A stretch of DNA of 64,000 bases from Oscillatoriales cyanobacterium. GTDB lineage: Bacteria > Cyanobacteriota > Cyanobacteriia > Cyanobacteriales > Microcoleaceae. Location: contig RDXX01000009.1 of the NCBI GenBank assembly GCA_004292955.1, forward strand, positions 330,348 to 394,347, read 5' to 3'. How positions within the stretch are numbered: position 1 is the stretch's first letter; each line of letters opens with the position of its first letter. The position numbers and the translations under genes are program-made. This document shows positions 27,136 through 35,683 of the stretch, one piece after another. Under the pieces are notes generated by a model that saw only the letters and a list, made by a program, of their open reading frames with translations, did no database searches and was not told the origin of the DNA.

Positions 27136-27516
27136 AAAGTACGATCGACACTCGGGTATTCGTCAGTCGATTTTAGATTTTAGATTTTAGATTTTAGATT
27201 GACTCCATAGATGAATCTGGGAGATCCAACCAAAGTCTAAATTTGGGGAATCTTTACGACTCCTGTCAAGGGCTTGCATCCCTATCCAGGTGAGGTCAAC
27301 GGATTTCTGCCATTGCAACCCTCGATCGACAGCCGTAACACTCGCGCCAGCCCCGATTATAACGCATTTTGGGTTCTCGGAAGCATTTTGGGCGATCGGC
27401 TTACGGCATCCACACTCTACCTAGATTCCAAAGAAATACCAAAAAAAATGTCAAGTTAGCTGAATTTGCCTCTATTAATGGTAGAGGTAAAAAGCACACA
27501 ACTTGGTAAAGAAAGT
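27136..27516. other. Intergenic with TTTTAGA heptamers
   Basis: About 380 bases between divergent genes. A (TTTTAGA)n tract lies at 27170-27200. No gene is supported; an in-frame extension of the deacetylase to 27466 is possible but lacks a ribosome-binding site. Confidence 0.4.
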
Positions 27517-28452
27517 ATGAGCTTCGAGCAATTGTTAGAAAACATAAAATTCCTGGAAAATTTTCTTTTTAGACTGCTACACAAAGTCAAACTGATTTAC
27601 TTATTGGTGATATTTGCCATCAGTATAGGTATTTCTGGCTGGACAGTAGAATCTAACTTCACCAGAATCCCTATAATCGGTTTTCACAACATTGTAGACA
27701 CTCGCAATCCCGCCGACTTACCACCTCGGAGGCTCGCTTTTCCCACTAACTACACCAAACAAGACTTGTCAGTATTTTTAGAATATCTAATTAAAGAAAA
27801 CTATTGGTTTTTATCATCTCAAGACTTGTACGTATACTTTATTGACAAGTCGCAGCCAATACCCGCTAAAAATCTCGGTCAAAAACCAATCATGATAACC
27901 TTTGACGACGGCTACAAAGGCGTTCATGAAAATGCACTTCCAATATTAGAAAAGTTGTCTGTAACCAACAAAGAAAAGGGTAAATTTGTGTTATTTGTCA
28001 ACCCTCACTTTTTAGGTATTGATATGGGCAAAGATTTTTTAGCACACACTACTTGCAACGATTTAAGAGATGGATATCAAAAAGGTTTTTATGACATTCA
28101 GTCACACGGTTTTACTCACAAAGACTTAACTAAGGTGAGCGGAAAAGAATTAGAATTTGAAATTGCAAAATCTAAGTTAGAGTTGAGAAAATGTCTGGGG
28201 GATTTAGACAAAAATAAAGTTATCGGCGCTCACATCGCCTATCCCTACGGCGCATCAGACTCGGAAGTGGAAGATATTTTGCCTAAATATCATTTAAGTG
28301 GCTTTTTGTACAATGACCATTTATTTAGAGTAAACCGACTGGAAAATAACTACCGCATCTCTCGCATCACTGTCGATAAAAATACGTCGCCTACAGATTT
28401 AATTAGGATAGCCAAAAGAGCTTCTACTTTGAGAAAGAAAGAGTGGCTTTAG
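27517..28452 (+). CDS. Membrane-anchored polysaccharide deacetylase (NodB-like, CE4)
   Basis: 311 residues from ATG 27517. One N-terminal hydrophobic anchor (VKLIYLLVIFAISIGISG) followed by an extracytoplasmic domain. IPIIGFHNI starts the fold; MITFDDGYKG provides the metal-binding Asp pair, SHGFTHKDL the His-box and AYPYGASD the third motif. It removes N-acetyl groups from a surface or wall glycan. No biosynthesis genes are adjacent, so the substrate is open. Confidence 0.87.
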   Translation: MSFEQLLENIKFLENFLFRLLHKVKLIYLLVIFAISIGISGWTVESNFTRIPIIGFHNIVDTRNPADLPPRRLAFPTNYTKQDLSVFLEYLIKENYWFLSSQDLYVYFIDKSQPIPAKNLGQKPIMITFDDGYKGVHENALPILEKLSVTNKEKGKFVLFVNPHFLGIDMGKDFLAHTTCNDLRDGYQKGFYDIQSHGFTHKDLTKVSGKELEFEIAKSKLELRKCLGDLDKNKVIGAHIAYPYGASDSEVEDILPKYHLSGFLYNDHLFRVNRLENNYRISRITVDKNTSPTDLIRIAKRASTLRKKEWL

Positions 28453-28548
28453 GCAGCATTTCGGGTTTTTATATCTCTTTGATTGGGCGAGTTGATGTAT
28501 CCCCAGAGCCACTGAGGCGCGCGTCTATTGTGTCATCTGGAAAACAAA

Positions 28549-28645
28549 CTATAGCGGTTCTTAATCGTGGTTAGGTATCCCCGATGCCCTGTTTGGCCGA
28601 TGCCCCATGCCCATGAGTACCTCATCTTTCTGAGAAAGGCTATAG
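28549..28645. mobile_element. MITE-like inverted-repeat element, copy 1 (97 bp)
   Basis: Begins CTATAGCGGTTCT and ends with GAGAAAGGCTATAG. A second element with the same ends is at 41533-41640. Both share ACCTCATCTTT(C/T)TGAGAAAGG near the right end. Too short to encode a protein. Confidence 0.6.
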
Positions 28646-28669
28646 TAGTTTTTACCGGTGTTTTCACGT

Positions 28670-29383
28670 TTAGATCAGTCCGCGTTTTTTCAGCTTTGCT
28701 AGCGCATCTTCAGCCGCATTTTTCTCAGCATCTTTCTTGCTTTTACCTTTACCTTCTCCATAGGATTTGTCTCCAACATAAACTTGAGCGAGAAATTCGG
28801 GCTGATGGGGCGTTCCTCCTGCTTGGACTGTCACGTATTTGGGCGGAGTCGTGTCACCGTTGGCTTGTACCCATTCTTGAAAGCGGTTTTTCGAGTCTAC
28901 AGTCGATCGCGTTTCCACCACATTGTCGGGAACAGAATCAAACATTTGCCATACAAACTCACGAACTTTGTCCATATTTTCGGTGTCGAGATAGTAAGCG
29001 CCAATGAATGCTTCAAAGGTGCTGCTGAGCAAATTTGGATTAGTAATTCCACCTTCTCGATAAGCTCCTTTGCCGAGCCGCATTTTTAAGTCTAAACTGA
29101 TTTCAGTAGCAAATCTGGCTAATTGTTTTTCATCTACCAATGCAGAACGTCGGCGAGTCATTTGATCTTCTCCCATTTCTGGGTGACGCTGATAGAGATA
29201 TTCGCCGCTGAGAAATGTCAGCAAAGCATCGCCGAGAAATTCTAAGCGTTCGTTGTCTGCTTCGCGGAATGTGGGGTTTTCGTTGACGTAGGAACGGTGG
29301 GTTAGTGCTTGGCGCAGCAGTTTTTCATTGTTGAATTGGGGAATCGTTATTTGGAGTTCTTGTGTTTGATTAGTTGATGGCAT
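28670..29383 (-). CDS. rnc: Ribonuclease III
   Basis: 237 residues from ATG 29383; an ATG at 29440 would add a polar 19-residue extension. Cleaves double-stranded RNA in rRNA maturation and regulation. RNase III signature ERLEFLGDALLTFL with the catalytic Glu/Asp, second acidic site TFEAFIGAYYLD, and C-terminal double-stranded RNA-binding domain (RFQEWVQANG ... KSYGEGKGKSKKDAEKNAAEDAL). Cyanobacteria often carry two or three rnc-type genes; this is a full-length one. Confidence 0.96.
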   Translation of the reverse strand: MPSTNQTQELQITIPQFNNEKLLRQALTHRSYVNENPTFREADNERLEFLGDALLTFLSGEYLYQRHPEMGEDQMTRRRSALVDEKQLARFATEISLDLKMRLGKGAYREGGITNPNLLSSTFEAFIGAYYLDTENMDKVREFVWQMFDSVPDNVVETRSTVDSKNRFQEWVQANGDTTPPKYVTVQAGGTPHQPEFLAQVYVGDKSYGEGKGKSKKDAEKNAAEDALAKLKKRGLI

Positions 29384-29533
29384 GGGAGTTTGATAATTGT
29401 TATTGATTTTGGAGTTTCTTGTTGTTATGTTGGCGGACATGAAAGAGCCGCAGATGGCGGTTGGTTTGGAGAATTTAGTTTATCAAATAAACTAGATTTT
29501 TGCTATCTGCGGCGGGGTAAATGTCGAGGTTGT

Positions 29534-30031
29534 TTATGCTGTGACTTTGTAAGTCTCGATCGACTTTGGCAATTCATCGATCAAGTAAAATCTATCTGCA
29601 AGCTTTTTGAGATTGTGACTATCATTACCTTTGCGGGCAACAATTATTACCTTCTTCCCCTTTTCATGCAGCTTCTGAATCAAAATCTCACCGTAGCCGT
29701 CTCCAGAGACAATAATAAATGTGTGTGGGTATAGGCTACTTGAAGCCTCACTAAAGCAGTCTGCTGACAAATGAAAGTCTACAGCATTTTTAATGTTTTG
29801 GGATACATGAAAACATTCAAAATTTTGAGAGCGCAAATTTACTTGTGCTGCCTTATTTTGTTGTTGCCAATTATCGTAAACTTTGCGGTTAACTACATAT
29901 CCAAATTTATTAGCCAAGAGCAATAAATCTGGGGATAGTTTTAAGGTTGGGATGTTTTGATAATCCCAATAAATGGAAACTAAAGCTTGCTGTTGGTAGA
30001 TTAATCCATTTGAGGTTCGATGAGTGTCCAT
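29534..30031 (-). CDS. NYN-domain (LabA-like) protein
   Basis: 165 residues from ATG 30031. SIYWDYQNIP supplies the first acidic residue, KVYDNW the second, KNAVDFHLSADCF the third, and HTFIIVSGDGYGEILIQKLHEKGKKVIIV the fourth, the layout of the NYN/PIN-like nuclease fold. LabA proteins influence circadian output in cyanobacteria; others cleave RNA. The frame remains open to 30163 with a CVICRGC segment, so the true start may lie upstream. Confidence 0.8.
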   Translation of the reverse strand: MDTHRTSNGLIYQQQALVSIYWDYQNIPTLKLSPDLLLLANKFGYVVNRKVYDNWQQQNKAAQVNLRSQNFECFHVSQNIKNAVDFHLSADCFSEASSSLYPHTFIIVSGDGYGEILIQKLHEKGKKVIIVARKGNDSHNLKKLADRFYLIDELPKSIETYKVTA

Positions 30032-30180
30032 TTGAGTAATTCCTAAAATTTGGTGGGCTGGACAGCCTCGACATATCACGCATCTAGCATTAATGGAGTG
30101 TTGTCTGTGGATTTGCTCAAAAATGAACATCTCGGCACAAGACAATCTGTTACCATAAAACACTTTGATTTTGTAGGGAT

Positions 30181-30386
30181 TTGATTAGCGTCTTAGCTAC
30201 AGGGTTGATAGAACTGTAACGAGCTTAGTAGCAGCCCGTTGAAGGGAAATCTAACTCTATAATGTTTCGATTTATGTCAAGCTTGTATTAACTTGTTAAA
30301 ACGACATTAGACTTAATTTCCGCTCAACGGGATTCTAGAAACTTGCTACAGTTCTATCAACCGTGCAGCTAAGACGACTCAATCAA
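30181..30386. mobile_element. 206-bp palindromic (MITE-like) element between the NYN and hli genes
   Basis: Imperfect inverted repeat with arms of ~75 bases. CGTCTTAGCTACAGGG then TTGATAGAACTGTA on the left pairs with TACAGTTCTATCAA then CCGTGCAGCTAAGACG on the right. Further in, CCCGTTGAAGGGAAAT pairs with ATTTCCGCTCAACGGG. TTGATT/AATCAA close the ends. No open frame of note. It sits in the region upstream of both divergent genes. Confidence 0.75.
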
Positions 30387-30776
30387 CATTCCTTAATTTT
30401 GAATGCGATATTTAGTTTTAGCTCTGCCTTTAATCTAGCTTTTTGAATTTTTGATGTCAAGTATTTAGTAAAAATTATTTTTCTGACATTCTTAGACCTC
30501 TGAGCAATATTTTCGTGAACCTGACACCGATCGCAAGTTACGCGCTTGCGACAAGAGTGAAACCCCGTTTCTACGAGATTTGGCGACTACTCACAGAACA
30601 TATCGGGAGAAACCCGGTTTCTCACCCCCGTGCGATCGCCCACAAGCCCCTCTACACGTCGATTCATCCTGCTGACAAGCAGCATTTGAAAAATAAATGT
30701 AAAAATATGTTGCAATGTTTCTTTCGCTATGTTAAGTTTAGTTACATAAGGTTGAAATACAACGAGGTTTATGGTC

Positions 30777-30920
30777 ATGGAAAACAAAGACGCAAAAGTA
30801 GGCTTCACCGAGTTCGCTGAAACCTGGAACGGTCGTTTGGCAATGCTAGGCTTTGCGATCGGCTTAGCTACCGAATTCCTCACCGGTCAAGGCATTCTCT
30901 CTCAAATCGGTTTGATGTAA
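30777..30920 (+). CDS. hli: High-light-inducible protein (HLIP, one-helix CAB-like)
   Basis: 47 residues, from ATG 30777 with GAGG nine bases upstream (ATG 30771 is too close to it). FTEFAETWNGRLAMLGFAIGLATEFLTGQG contains the chlorophyll-binding ExxNGRxAMxGF signature of the light-harvesting family, with Glu and Asn/Arg ligands. These single-helix thylakoid proteins bind pigment and protect photosystem II and chlorophyll synthesis under strong light. Monocistronic, followed by a strong terminator. Confidence 0.95.
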   Translation: MENKDAKVGFTEFAETWNGRLAMLGFAIGLATEFLTGQGILSQIGLM

Positions 30921-30998
30921 TCAGCTTAACTCCATACAAGAGCTGTAATTTGTGGGGGCGATCGACCCCCTTACAAGTGCGATCGCCCGCACGCAAAT

Positions 30999-31038
30999 AA
31001 GTCCCTTCACTCACAGTGAAGGGACTTTTGCATTTTTT
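30999..31038 (+). terminator. Rho-independent terminator of hli
   Basis: Perfect 13-bp stem (AAGTCCCTTCACT at 30999-31011, AGTGAAGGGACTT at 31015-31027) with a CAC loop, followed by TTGCATTTTTT. About 80 bases after the hli stop. Confidence 0.9.
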
Positions 31039-31115
31039 ATTAAAAAGTCAAACCGATGGCACAATCAAAAAACTTTTTCGTCTCAATATTTATCGTCAGT
31101 CAAACTCGATCTTTC

Positions 31116-31328
31116 CTAAGCAATTCCTACTGAATCCAAAATTCTCGCTTTAGGAGTCAAACCAGTAAGCTTCACCAAGCCTTCTTGTTTGTGAGTCCGC
31201 AGGCTGTTACCTAAAATCATCTCCGACAGATCCGGCATTTCCTGCCAGCAGCGCGAGCAGAACCAATAAACGCGATTGTGGCGAGCGTGGCGTAACAATT
31301 GAGAGGAGCAACAAGGGCAACTATTCAT
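31116..31328 (-). CDS. Small zinc-ribbon protein
   Basis: 70 residues. CPCC near residue 4 and CSRC near residue 24 form a likely Zn ribbon (MNSCPCCSSQLLRHARHNRVY, then WFCSRCWQEMPDL). The C-terminal half is polar and helical. Resembles small conserved cyanobacterial proteins without known function. Confidence 0.65.
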   Translation of the reverse strand: MNSCPCCSSQLLRHARHNRVYWFCSRCWQEMPDLSEMILGNSLRTHKQEGLVKLTGLTPKARILDSVGIA

Positions 31329-31435
31329 GATATTTTAAACCTTCTTTAAGATATGGATCGATAAACCAATTGATTACAGAGATTGAGGAATGCCGCTGTA
31401 TCTCTACTCCAGGCACAACAATAAAAAAGCTCTTT

Positions 31436-31654
31436 TCACTCCAAACTTTGAGCGTCTGACAAGTAGCACTTTTGGATGCCCAACAGCAACACCACAATTA
31501 GAACCTGAACGCCCCAAGGAGCCCAAGAGAAACCCCAAATAAAACAACCCAGTCCGGCCAAAGCCACAAGAACAAAAATATCTTGAGAGGTTTGCCAGTA
31601 AATCCAGACGGCTGCCAGAGAAACTATCAGTAGCAAAATGTAAGCTGAGGGCAT
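31436..31654 (-). CDS. Small two-helix membrane protein
   Basis: 72 residues from ATG 31654 (GGGAGA upstream); the open frame extends to 31861 but the extra part reads like leader. Two transmembrane helices: AYILLLIVSLAAVWIYW and IFVLVALAGLGCFIWGF, then VQVLIVVLLLG, which may form a third. No family recognised. It follows the response regulator on the same strand, about 210 bases on. Confidence 0.6.
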   Translation of the reverse strand: MPSAYILLLIVSLAAVWIYWQTSQDIFVLVALAGLGCFIWGFSWAPWGVQVLIVVLLLGIQKCYLSDAQSLE

Positions 31655-31866
31655 AGTCGTCTTCTCCCAAGGTTTCCGCCAACAGTCAGGATCGATTCCT
31701 GACGATGTGCTTAAATTAAAACTTAAACCTGAAGAACTTATGAAGATAAGTAAGTTGTTACAAAAAAAAATATAATTCTGCCCGATTATATTCAGCCTAA
31801 AAACCGAGCAGAAATAATTTGTTTTTTTGGTTAGAGATTTCACAGATTTTAAGGCGCACAATCGAC

Positions 31867-32259
31867 CTATGCTTCCTGCCAGCCCAGAGCTTCAGCCACC
31901 TGAGCAGCCAAAGCCATCGGTTCAAAAGGCTTAGCAATCACACTCACTACCCCCAAATCTGCGAACATCCGCCTGTCGCTAGCGAGAGCCTTAGCCGTCA
32001 ATAAAATTACCGGAATGTGCTGGGTAGCATGATTAGCTTGTAACTGTTTAAAAGTAGTAGGCCCGTCTTGGTCGGGCATCATCACGTCGAGGAGAATAGC
32101 ATCAGGCTGTTCGGCAAGAGCCTTAGCCATACCCTCGCGACCAGAACTTGCGGTCAGGACTTCCCAGCCCCCCACCACCTCAAGACTGACTTGAGCCACT
32201 TCCCGAATATCTTCCGCATCGTCAATAACCAAGATGCGTTTGGCAGTCAAAATTAACAT
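31867..32259 (-). CDS. Single-domain response regulator (CheY-like)
   Basis: 130 residues, receiver domain only. Acidic pocket Asp13/Asp14 (VIDDAED), phosphoacceptor Asp58 (LLDVMMPDQDGP), Thr in LLTAKA and Lys in IAKPFEP. With no output domain it acts through protein contacts or phosphorelay. The multi-PAS kinase at 32762-35335 lies upstream on the same strand, about 500 bases away, and is a likely donor. Confidence 0.93.
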   Translation of the reverse strand: MLILTAKRILVIDDAEDIREVAQVSLEVVGGWEVLTASSGREGMAKALAEQPDAILLDVMMPDQDGPTTFKQLQANHATQHIPVILLTAKALASDRRMFADLGVVSVIAKPFEPMALAAQVAEALGWQEA

Positions 32260-32761
32260 CTTTTTTAAGAATCAGAACTGATCACAGACTAGAGGCGAAA
32301 TGTGAATGTTTTGTAAAGCAAACTTTTTTACCGATCGGACTTTACAGTAAAGCTGCAAAACTGTACAGAAGAATGAAGTTCGGCAACGAGCAATGTACGG
32401 GATGTAACGGATGGAAGGAAGAAGGAAATCTTTCCTTCTTCCTCGCGATAGAAGCTATCTAGCGCAAGGGTTTCAGCAATTAAGAACGTCCTAACCGCCT
32501 TGGCCGTTGCTATACAACGGAGTCCCCAAAAATCCGCTGTTCGATCGACAATCGCGATTTTGCCCGTCCCTGCCTGTATAATCCGTCTTTGCCAAAAATG
32601 ACTGGCCCGGACGCACTTCAGACGCCTCGAAAGCTGGTTTTTTAGCGTTTCTGCTGCCTGCAACCCAGTCTTTTGGTAAAAAAGCCTGGTTTCTGCATCC
32701 AGGATGGTATGAAAATTTTTGCATTAATATTTTTTCATTAGTCATGGCTAATGCAATTTAC
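32260..32761. other. Intergenic between kinase and response regulator genes
   Basis: 502 bases with no convincing gene. Contains a 12-bp inverted repeat GGAAGAAGGAAA/TTTCCTTCTTCC (32417-32442). The region could carry the regulator's own promoter. Confidence 0.4.
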
Positions 32762-35335
32762 CTAATGGGGAATATCATCTCCCTCCCCCATAACTGGCAG
32801 ACGTAAGAAAAAAGTGCTGCCCTCCCCCAAAATGCTCTCCACCCAAATCCGGCCCCCGTGCTGCTGCACGATACTGCGACAAATAGCCAGCCCCAAACCA
32901 GTACCTCCTTTTTGGCGACAATCAGAAGCATCAACCTGTTGAAAGCGCTCAAAGACCATCTCTAGCTTGTCCGCCGGAATGCCGCGTCCTTGGTCTTTAA
33001 CCGCAATCAGGATTTCCGAACTCACGGGTAAGTGCGGATTGGTGGCAGTCTCGGGAGACAACAAACAAGGAGACGACACTGACTTCAACTCAGCTTTTTC
33101 TGCCAAATCCGGATGCTCGATCGACTCACCGCTCAGCCAAATCGTAGCACCTGCGGGCGAAAATTTTATAGCATTGCTGAGCAAATTTGTCAATGCCTGA
33201 ATTAGCCGATCGGGAACAGCGAGCAATTGCGCCCTCACAGGTCTCACAGACAGAGTAACTCCTGCCTGCTGGGCCATTCCCTGCATCTCGTCAGCCGCCT
33301 GCAACATCAGATCCGCGACATTGCAAGTTTGTTTGATGGCAGTGCTGTAATTAGAATCCATGCGCTCTAAATCCAGGATGTCGTTGATCAAGCGCACTAA
33401 CCGGTCAGTATTAGCTATCGCAATCTCCAGCATCCGCTTGGCTTTCTGGGGGTGAGCCTCAAGCAGGCCGCTGTTGAGGAGACCGAGTGCCCCGTGAATC
33501 GAAGTCATGGGCGTCCGCAGTTCGTGGCTGATAACAGATATGAATTCATCTTTCATGTGCTCGACCGCAAGCTGATCGGTGATATCTTTAAAAGTCACCA
33601 CAGCGCCAATAATTTCGCCTTGTTCTCGCATCGGAGCGACAACGTACTCAACTGGAAAACTGCTGCCGTCTTGCCGACAAAAAACCTCATCCGTGACACG
33701 CCGAACCTCTCCGTCTCTCAAGGTGTCTAAAATTTGAGAACATACTGGGTTCGAGAGTTTTCCCGTGGTTGGTGTGGCGCCCTCGGGGGCAAGTTGAGAG
33801 CCGGAATTGATATCTGTTGCAGGTGACATTTGCTCGTTAGCGCAGCCCTCGAAGAGGATCGCCTTCGAGCATTCTGCCTGCGAACGGTGTAAGCTTTCAG
33901 ACAAAGGTCGATCGATCCATTGCTTCGATTCGCAACCAGCCATTCTCACCGCCGCCGGATTGACAAAAGTTACTTTTCCCTGTTTGTCCAACCCGCAAAT
34001 TCCTTCTGCTGCGGAGAACAAAATCATTTCTGTTTGGTGGCGGAGTTGTTCGAGAGCTTTTTGAACTCGCTTGCTATCGGTGATGTCGCGAGCGATAGTT
34101 GAAATGCCCGTTACTGCTCCTGTGGCGTCTTTAATCGGAGAAATCGTCAGAGACACATCTATCTGTTCGCCGTCTTTACGCAAGTGTACGGTTTCGTAAT
34201 GGTCGATCGTAGTTCCAGCCCGAATATTTTCCAGAATTTGGGGGATTTCCTTGGGGCGTTCGGGAATTGCTAAAATCTCGATCGACTGTCCCTTGACTTC
34301 CTGCGCGCAGTAGCCGTAAATCTTCTCGGCTCCTGCATTCCAGCTCTGAATTGTCCCGGCGAGGGTTTTGCCCACGATGCCGTCGTCGGAAGACTCGACA
34401 ATCGACGCCAAGCGCACGAGTTCATCTCTAGCTTGCTTGTATTCAGTAATGTCGCGGCCCAGTATCACGATACTTTTACGTCTGCCGTCGGCATGAAATA
34501 CGGGTACTTTAATTACATCGTAGATTTTTACAGTACCGTTCGATCGGGGAACCACTTCTTCTCCCCTACAAAGAGTACCTTTTTCCCACGCTGCTCGATC
34601 GCTCACCTCGCAAGCCTGTAGAGCCTCCCCGTAAAAACTGCTGAGTTTTCCTAACTGAGTATCTGTGAGGCTCCGGTAGTTATCTGCTGATAGCTCAAAC
34701 AATTCCAATATTGCTTGATTTGCCTCCTGCCACCTGCCCTCGCCATCTTTAAAGCAGACAATATCTGGCATGGCATTCATCAGCGATTCGAGATAGGAGT
34801 TTTCTTGGAGTGCAGCTTCTACCTCTCCCCGCTTGGCGATTTCCCGTTGCAAATTTTCGTTTGCCGTTTGCAGCGAGTCGATCAACAAACTTTCTGTAAA
34901 AGTGCGTTCTTTAATTACTTGTTGAAGTCTGTGGAGTTCTAACGATAGCTGCCTGCGAGCTAACAAATTTTCTACGCGCAAGTGCAGTTGGCTGGCATCT
35001 ATGGGACTTACTATCAAATCATCAATTCTGCCTTCGAGTTGTTTGGAACTCAGCAAAAACTGCTGCTCGGAAAGAGTCGGCGTTTGGGAATTTATCAATA
35101 GCAAAAACGGTAAAAAACTAGGCTCCACCGCAGTTTTTAATGTTTCAACCATGTGCCCGATACGATCGAAGTTTGCCTCGTCGAGAATGCACAAGTCAAA
35201 AGCTATTTTTGGAAGAATAAATTCTGAGTTTGGTTCGGAAGTCCAATCGAGTAGCATCACCTCATGCTCAGTGTTGAGGTGTGCGATCTGCAAGGGTTGT
35301 TGGTAGCGATCGAGCGAGAGCAAAATGCGGCTCAT
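32762..35335 (-). CDS. Multi-PAS sensor histidine kinase with N-terminal receiver-like domain
   Basis: 857 residues from ATG 35335; an earlier frame start at 35422 would begin inside a repeat. Domains in order: degenerate receiver-like domain (~1-125), coiled coil (~130-185), PAS around MPDIVCFKDGEGRWQEAN, PAS around VESSDDGIVGKTLAGTIQSWN, PAS around AEGICGLDKQGKVTFVN, then HisKA with SVISHELRTPMTSIHG and a complete HATPase (NLLSNAIKFSP, VKDQGRGIP, GGTGLGLAICRSIV). No transmembrane segment, so it senses inside the cell. It probably phosphorylates the CheY-like protein downstream. Confidence 0.92.
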   Translation of the reverse strand: MSRILLSLDRYQQPLQIAHLNTEHEVMLLDWTSEPNSEFILPKIAFDLCILDEANFDRIGHMVETLKTAVEPSFLPFLLLINSQTPTLSEQQFLLSSKQLEGRIDDLIVSPIDASQLHLRVENLLARRQLSLELHRLQQVIKERTFTESLLIDSLQTANENLQREIAKRGEVEAALQENSYLESLMNAMPDIVCFKDGEGRWQEANQAILELFELSADNYRSLTDTQLGKLSSFYGEALQACEVSDRAAWEKGTLCRGEEVVPRSNGTVKIYDVIKVPVFHADGRRKSIVILGRDITEYKQARDELVRLASIVESSDDGIVGKTLAGTIQSWNAGAEKIYGYCAQEVKGQSIEILAIPERPKEIPQILENIRAGTTIDHYETVHLRKDGEQIDVSLTISPIKDATGAVTGISTIARDITDSKRVQKALEQLRHQTEMILFSAAEGICGLDKQGKVTFVNPAAVRMAGCESKQWIDRPLSESLHRSQAECSKAILFEGCANEQMSPATDINSGSQLAPEGATPTTGKLSNPVCSQILDTLRDGEVRRVTDEVFCRQDGSSFPVEYVVAPMREQGEIIGAVVTFKDITDQLAVEHMKDEFISVISHELRTPMTSIHGALGLLNSGLLEAHPQKAKRMLEIAIANTDRLVRLINDILDLERMDSNYSTAIKQTCNVADLMLQAADEMQGMAQQAGVTLSVRPVRAQLLAVPDRLIQALTNLLSNAIKFSPAGATIWLSGESIEHPDLAEKAELKSVSSPCLLSPETATNPHLPVSSEILIAVKDQGRGIPADKLEMVFERFQQVDASDCRQKGGTGLGLAICRSIVQQHGGRIWVESILGEGSTFFLRLPVMGEGDDIPH

Positions 35336-35393
35336 TAGTTTGATGATTTCCCAATGACTAATGATTAGATGTCCAGTAAATTCACCCATTATT

Positions 35394-35601
35394 AGGTTTG
35401 TAGTGAGGACTTCAGTCCTCAAAAAACAGAGGACTGAATTCCTTACTACGAACCAATTTTCTAGCGCAGGTTTGTAATGAGGACTTTAGTCCTCAAAAAA
35501 CAGAGGACTGAAGTCCTGACTACAAACCTATTTTATAGCAGGTTTGTAGTTAAGACTTCAGTCCTCAAAAAACAGAGGACTGAATTCCTGACTACAAACC
35601 T
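35394..35601. repeat. Three tandem hairpin repeats (AGGTTTGTAGTGAGGACTTC family)
   Basis: Units at 35394-35455, 35468-35529 and 35540-35601. Each is an inverted repeat of ~62 bp: AGGTTTGTA(G/A)T.AGGACTT(C/T)AGTCCTC, a CAAAAAACA spacer, then GAGGACTGAA(T/G)TCCT.ACTAC.AACC. They lie between the GH57 and kinase genes, just upstream of the kinase. Confidence 0.85.
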
Positions 35602-35683
35602 ATTTTATAGCGCTCGATCGACCGGACGCGATCGGACTAATGACTGATGACTAATGACGCCAGGACTCATGACTCATGACTCT

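Noticed and set aside
32328..32745. Two minus-strand frames between the kinase and the response regulator
   Set aside because: They overlap each other in different frames, lack ribosome-binding sites and match nothing recognisable.
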